Shown piece by piece: positions 61,628 to 64,000 of a stretch of DNA of 64,000 nt. Both the position numbers and the translations under genes were made by a program. The notes below the pieces were generated by a model. The model was not told where the DNA came from and made no database searches. It saw nothing but the letters and a program-made list of their open reading frames with translations. Origin of the DNA: CADEEN01 sp963783785 (lineage in GTDB: Bacteria > Pseudomonadota > Gammaproteobacteria > Burkholderiales > Burkholderiaceae_C); assembly GCA_963783785.1 (NCBI GenBank), contig CAWAOQ010000006.1, positions 496,001-560,000 of the forward strand, read 5' to 3'. Position 1 is the first letter of the stretch. Every line of letters starts with the position of its first letter.

Positions 61628-62142
61628 CAGGATCCCTCCGACTCGACCGCGAACGAGAACCGGCCCTGGTCATCGCGTGCCAGCGACAGGCGTTGCGCGG
61701 CCGCCAGCGCCAGGCGTGCGGCGGCGAATGCCGGCTCGATCGGCAGCTCGCGGCCACCGCGGTCGACCAGCACCGCCAGCGCCACGCTGGCCGGCCGGCC
61801 GAAGTCGTACAGCTCATTGATCACGGCGCGGATGGTGCGGCCGGTGTAGAGCACGTCGTCGATCAACAGGATGCGCCGGCCTTCGACCGCGAATGGCAGC
61901 TTGGTGGCGCCGGCACCGGCGGCCAGGCCACGCTCGCTGAAGTCATCGCGGTGCAACGCACTCGAGATCACGCCCGGCTCGCCCGGCAGTCCGAGGTCGG
62001 CATGCAGCCGCGCTGCCAGCCAGGCGCCGCCCGACCAGATGCCGACCAGCGCCGCATCGGGCATCGCGCCGAGCAGGCCGCGCACGCCCTGGCGCAGCGC
62101 CAGGTACAGCGCTTCGGCGTCGAGGTTGAGGGTGGTGGTCAA
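61627..62142 (-). CDS. pyrR: PyrR bifunctional pyrimidine regulator / uracil phosphoribosyltransferase-like
   Basis: This 171-residue type I phosphoribosyltransferase starts TTTLNLDAEALYLALRQGVR. Conserved parts are ALVGIWSGGAWLAARLHADL, ISSALHRDDFSERGLAAGAG, the PRPP loop GRRILLIDDVLYTGRTIRAV and ALAVLVDRGGRELPIEPAFA. PyrR binds UMP and pyr mRNA in Gram-positives; in betaproteobacteria the regulatory role is less clear. The TTG at 62142 fits the family N-terminus; an ATG at 62193 would add 17 Gly/Arg-rich residues. The TTG overlaps the stop of a 37-codon frame (TTGA). Confidence 0.88.
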   Translation of the reverse strand: MTTTLNLDAEALYLALRQGVRGLLGAMPDAALVGIWSGGAWLAARLHADLGLPGEPGVISSALHRDDFSERGLAAGAGATKLPFAVEGRRILLIDDVLYTGRTIRAVINELYDFGRPASVALAVLVDRGGRELPIEPAFAAARLALAAAQRLSLARDDQGRFSFAVESEGS

Positions 62143-62252
62143 TGGAGATCCCCGTGCGCCGAGCGCGTCGGCCGGCCCCTCGCTGCGGCGCATGCCGGCT
62201 TGGGTGCGGCCCGGTAGCCGGCCCGCTGCAGTGGTGACGCCAGATGACTCAT
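62139..62252 (-). CDS. Small overlapping reading frame between ruvX and pyrR (possible leader peptide)
   Basis: A 37-codon frame whose ATG overlaps the ruvX stop (ATGA) and whose TGA overlaps the TTG start of pyrR (TTGA). It reads MSHLASPLQRAGYRAAPKPA, then CAAARGRPTRSAHGDLH. It fills the only gap in the yqgE-ruvX-pyrR-pyrB-pyrC' train. It could be a translated leader coupling pyrR to ruvX, or chance in GC-rich DNA. No homologous family was recognised. Confidence 0.3.
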   Translation of the reverse strand: MSHLASPLQRAGYRAAPKPACAAARGRPTRSAHGDLH

Positions 62253-62668
62253 ACGCAGTGTTCCCGGAAATGCTGTTCGAGGATCAGCGCCGCCGAGGCG
62301 GCATCGACATCGGCCGCCCCGCTGGCCAGGGCCTCTGTCGTGGTGTAGCGCTCGTCGACTTCGTGCACCGCCAGGCCGAAGCGGCCGTGCAGTTGGCGCG
62401 CAAAGCGCTGGGCGCGGCGCGTATTGTCGTGCGCCGCGCCGTCGGGGTGACGCGGGACGCCGACCACCAGCGCCGCCGGCCGCCATTCGGCGATCAGCGC
62501 TGCGATGGCAGCGAACAACTCTTCGTTGCCCCCATGGGCCAGCGTGGCGAGCGGCGTTGCCGTGCCCGTCAGCGAGTTGCCACTGGCGACGCCGACCCGC
62601 TTGGCACCGAAGTCGAAAGCCAGAAGCAACGACGGCGCGGCAGCCGGAGCCCGCGCGACGCCGTTCAT
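62249..62668 (-). CDS. ruvX: Holliday junction resolvase-like protein YqgF/RuvX
   Basis: This 139-residue RNase H-fold protein shows LLLAFDFGAKRVGVASGNSL with the first catalytic Asp near residue 19, TGTATPLATLAHGGNEELFA, AALVVGVPRHPDGAAHDNTR and VHEVDERYTTTEALASGAAD, plus DVDAASAALILEQHFRE with the last Asp. The family is implicated in processing the 5' end of pre-16S rRNA. The ATG overlaps the yqgE stop, and yqgE-yqgF-pyrR-pyrB is a conserved proteobacterial order. Confidence 0.93.
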   Translation of the reverse strand: MNGVARAPAAAPSLLLAFDFGAKRVGVASGNSLTGTATPLATLAHGGNEELFAAIAALIAEWRPAALVVGVPRHPDGAAHDNTRRAQRFARQLHGRFGLAVHEVDERYTTTEALASGAADVDAASAALILEQHFREHCV

Positions 62669-63249
62669 GCGTGGCCCGCCTCCTGGCTGAGCATGCGCGG
62701 GTCGATGCCGAGCAGCGACAGCGCGCGGTCGTAGCGCTGCTCGATCGGCGTATCGAAGATCACTTCGGGCTGGGCATCGACCGTCAACCAGCCGTTGCGG
62801 CCCAGTTCGTCTTCGAGCTGGCCGGCACCCCAGCCGCTGTAGCCCAGCGTGACCAGGATCTTCTTCGGCCCGGCGCCATGCGACAGCGCCTCGAGCACGT
62901 CCTTGCTGGTGGTCATCTCCAGCCCGCCGCCGGGGATCGCCAATGTCGAGCTGTAGGGGCTGGACGCGTCCGACAGGCGCTCGTGCAGCACGAAACCGCG
63001 CTCGGTCTGCACCGGGCCGCCGAAATACACCGGCTCCTCTGCCAGATCGTCGCGCGTCAGGCTCAACTCGACCTTCTCGAACAGGTTCTTCAGCTTGATG
63101 TCGATCGGCTTGTTGATCACCAGCCCGAGCGCACCCTTCTCGTTGTGCTCGCACAGGTAGACCACCGCACCAGCGAAGGTCTCGTCGGCCATGCCCGGCA
63201 TGGCGATCAGGAACTGGTTGGTGAGGTTGATGCGGCCGGCGTCTGCCAT
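62665..63249 (-). CDS. UPF0301 protein YqgE (AlgH family)
   Basis: This 194-residue protein opens GRINLTNQFLIAMPGMADET, followed by FAGAVVYLCEHNEKGALGLV, INKPIDIKLKNLFEKVEL and PVYFGGPVQTERGFVLHERL. ISTSxDxL-like TTSKDVLEALSHGAGPKKIL and VTLGYSGWGAGQLEDELGRN with GWLTVDAQPEVIFDTP complete the UPF0301 pattern. AlgH was linked to alginate regulation in Pseudomonas, but the molecular role is unsettled. It is the first gene of the train, divergent from the methyltransferase at the window end with 60 bases between. Confidence 0.92.
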   Translation of the reverse strand: MADAGRINLTNQFLIAMPGMADETFAGAVVYLCEHNEKGALGLVINKPIDIKLKNLFEKVELSLTRDDLAEEPVYFGGPVQTERGFVLHERLSDASSPYSSTLAIPGGGLEMTTSKDVLEALSHGAGPKKILVTLGYSGWGAGQLEDELGRNGWLTVDAQPEVIFDTPIEQRYDRALSLLGIDPRMLSQEAGHA

Positions 63250-63309
63250 GGTGTCTCGATTCTATCGACTGGCAGCCCCCCATGACGGCGCTGCACCGAC
63301 AATCGCGGC

Positions 63310-64000
63310 ATGGCCTTCGCCACCCCGACATCCCCGCCCACCGAGCGCTTCTTCGCCCGCCTGGCGCACCACCTCGCGCACGGCAGCCTGGTGCGGCTGT
63401 TGCTGGCCGGGTATCACGGGCCCGAGCCCGATCTGGTGCGCCTGACGGTGCGGCCACTGGTGCTGCGCGGCGCGCCGCACTTGAGCTTCGTCTACAGCCA
63501 CACCGCGCGCGACATCACGCGCAACCACCCCGTCGCCGAGGGCGTGGCAACGCTGCGCGCGCTGGTCGGCAGCGAATTCGCCCACGCGCACCTGGGGGCG
63601 ACCGAGGAAGACCTCGAGCTGCGATTCTCGAGGCGCGGCAAGGCCAGCCTGCACCAGACGGCCCATCCGCGCATCGCCGTCGAGCCGCAGGCGCACGACC
63701 GGGAGAAGCACCGCCTCGTCCCCCCTGACACGCCGTTCCTCGCCGCGCTCGGCGTCACCACGCCGGACGGGCAGCTGGTGCCGTCGATGGCGCGCAAGTT
63801 CAAGCAGATCAACAAGTTCGTCGAGATCCTCGACCATGCATTCCAGGCCTCGCCGCTGACATCGCGATCGCGAGTGCGCGTCGCCGACTTTGGCAGCGGC
63901 AAGGGCTACCTGACCTTCGCGGTGCACCACCACCTGCGCCACACGTTGGGCCGCGACGCCGTGGTCACCGGGGTCGAGCTGCGACCCGAACTGGTGCAAC
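63310..64000 (+). CDS. SAM-dependent methyltransferase, 3'-partial
   Basis: The gene is open to the window edge after 230 residues. It begins MAFATPTSPPTERFFARLAH, with VRLTVRPLVLRGAPHLSFVY, SHTARDITRNHPVAEGVATL and a region rich in KFKQINKFVEILDHAF before the SAM motif VRVADFGSGKGYLTFAVHHH near residue 200 and VTGVELRPELVQ at the edge. The layout (long N-terminal domain, then a class I domain with DFGSGKGYLTF) is that of a conserved methyltransferase of unknown substrate, sometimes linked to RNA. The ATG lies 60 bases from the divergent yqgE start. Confidence 0.85.
   Translation, partial: MAFATPTSPPTERFFARLAHHLAHGSLVRLLLAGYHGPEPDLVRLTVRPLVLRGAPHLSFVYSHTARDITRNHPVAEGVATLRALVGSEFAHAHLGATEEDLELRFSRRGKASLHQTAHPRIAVEPQAHDREKHRLVPPDTPFLAALGVTTPDGQLVPSMARKFKQINKFVEILDHAFQASPLTSRSRVRVADFGSGKGYLTFAVHHHLRHTLGRDAVVTGVELRPELVQ

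Noticed and set aside
1..64000. CRISPR array, tRNA or rRNA genes, insertion sequence or prophage
   Set aside because: No repeat-spacer series, cloverleaf, rRNA-like stretch, transposase, integrase or phage structural gene was recognised on either strand.

Overview
The window looks like a Burkholderiales chromosome (betaproteobacterium, probably the Rubrivivax/Leptothrix/Sphaerotilus side). Evidence: very high GC; an aa3/caa3 oxidase operon in the order coxB-coxA-small protein-ctaG-DUF2970-coxC-(twin-TM)-SURF1-SCO-like-ctaA-ctaB-sco1; pyrR-pyrB-pyrC' with a catalytically dead pyrC'; and a CIRCE element in front of rpoH. No rRNA, tRNA, CRISPR array, prophage or insertion sequence was recognised. 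No stretch longer than about 300 bases lacks a gene; the longest is the 195 bp in front of rpoH, which holds two dyads.

Region 1 (1-29.1 kb) is a surface-polysaccharide (O-antigen/capsule type) locus made of two convergent gene trains meeting at 11.68 kb. The plus-strand train encodes a glycosyltransferase-like protein, a polytopic membrane protein, a WbpD-like acyltransferase, a GT4 transferase, an N-acetyl-sugar amidotransferase with its own HisH/HisF pair (acetamidino-sugar formation), a three-gene UDP-L-FucNAc pathway (CapE/WbjB, CapF/WbjC, CapG/WbjD) and a WbuB-like transferase. The minus-strand train starts opposite lysS. It encodes WbpB-WbpD-WbpE (diacetamido-uronic acid steps), a Wzx flippase, an acyltransferase, two GT4 enzymes, a methyltransferase, a VapBC-like toxin-antitoxin pair, then an aminotransferase, a short phosphoglycosyl transferase and a WbpM/PglF-type 4,6-dehydratase. 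It ends in a five-gene block: GtrA, WecE-like aminotransferase, GT-C membrane protein, polyprenyl-phosphate GT2 and a sugar N-formyltransferase. Stop/start overlaps tie most of this train together. I read the last block as a candidate self-contained system that makes, flips and attaches an N-formylated amino sugar.

Region 2 (29.2-42.9 kb) is core: lysS, a PNPOx-like protein, dsbC, a UbiH-family hydroxylase, an AsmA-family protein, a MOSC protein, an EamA exporter, ychF, a large hybrid histidine kinase and rpoH under a CIRCE operator.

Region 3 (43-53 kb) is the cytochrome c oxidase structural and assembly operon, including heme O/A synthesis and copper delivery. Region 4 (53-64 kb) is mixed core: a BioC-like methyltransferase, comF, trmL, gpsA, secB, grxC, a membrane rhodanese, gpmA, an acyltransferase, the pyrC'-pyrB-pyrR-ruvX-yqgE train and the start of a methyltransferase cut by the window edge.

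Sequence quality is uneven. From the left end to about 18 kb, and worst at 4.6-11.5 kb, genes are broken by many single-base insertions or deletions, yet the interrupted frames rejoin into full-length conserved proteins. Isolated frameshifts of the same kind occur later (24.4, 26.6, 29.4, 44.6, 45.9, 46.5-47.1, 51.5 and 53.1 kb). I treat these as probable sequencing errors, so those coordinates span one gene in several frames. A dispersed repeat of about 80 bp occurs four times, each time abutting a TGA stop codon.
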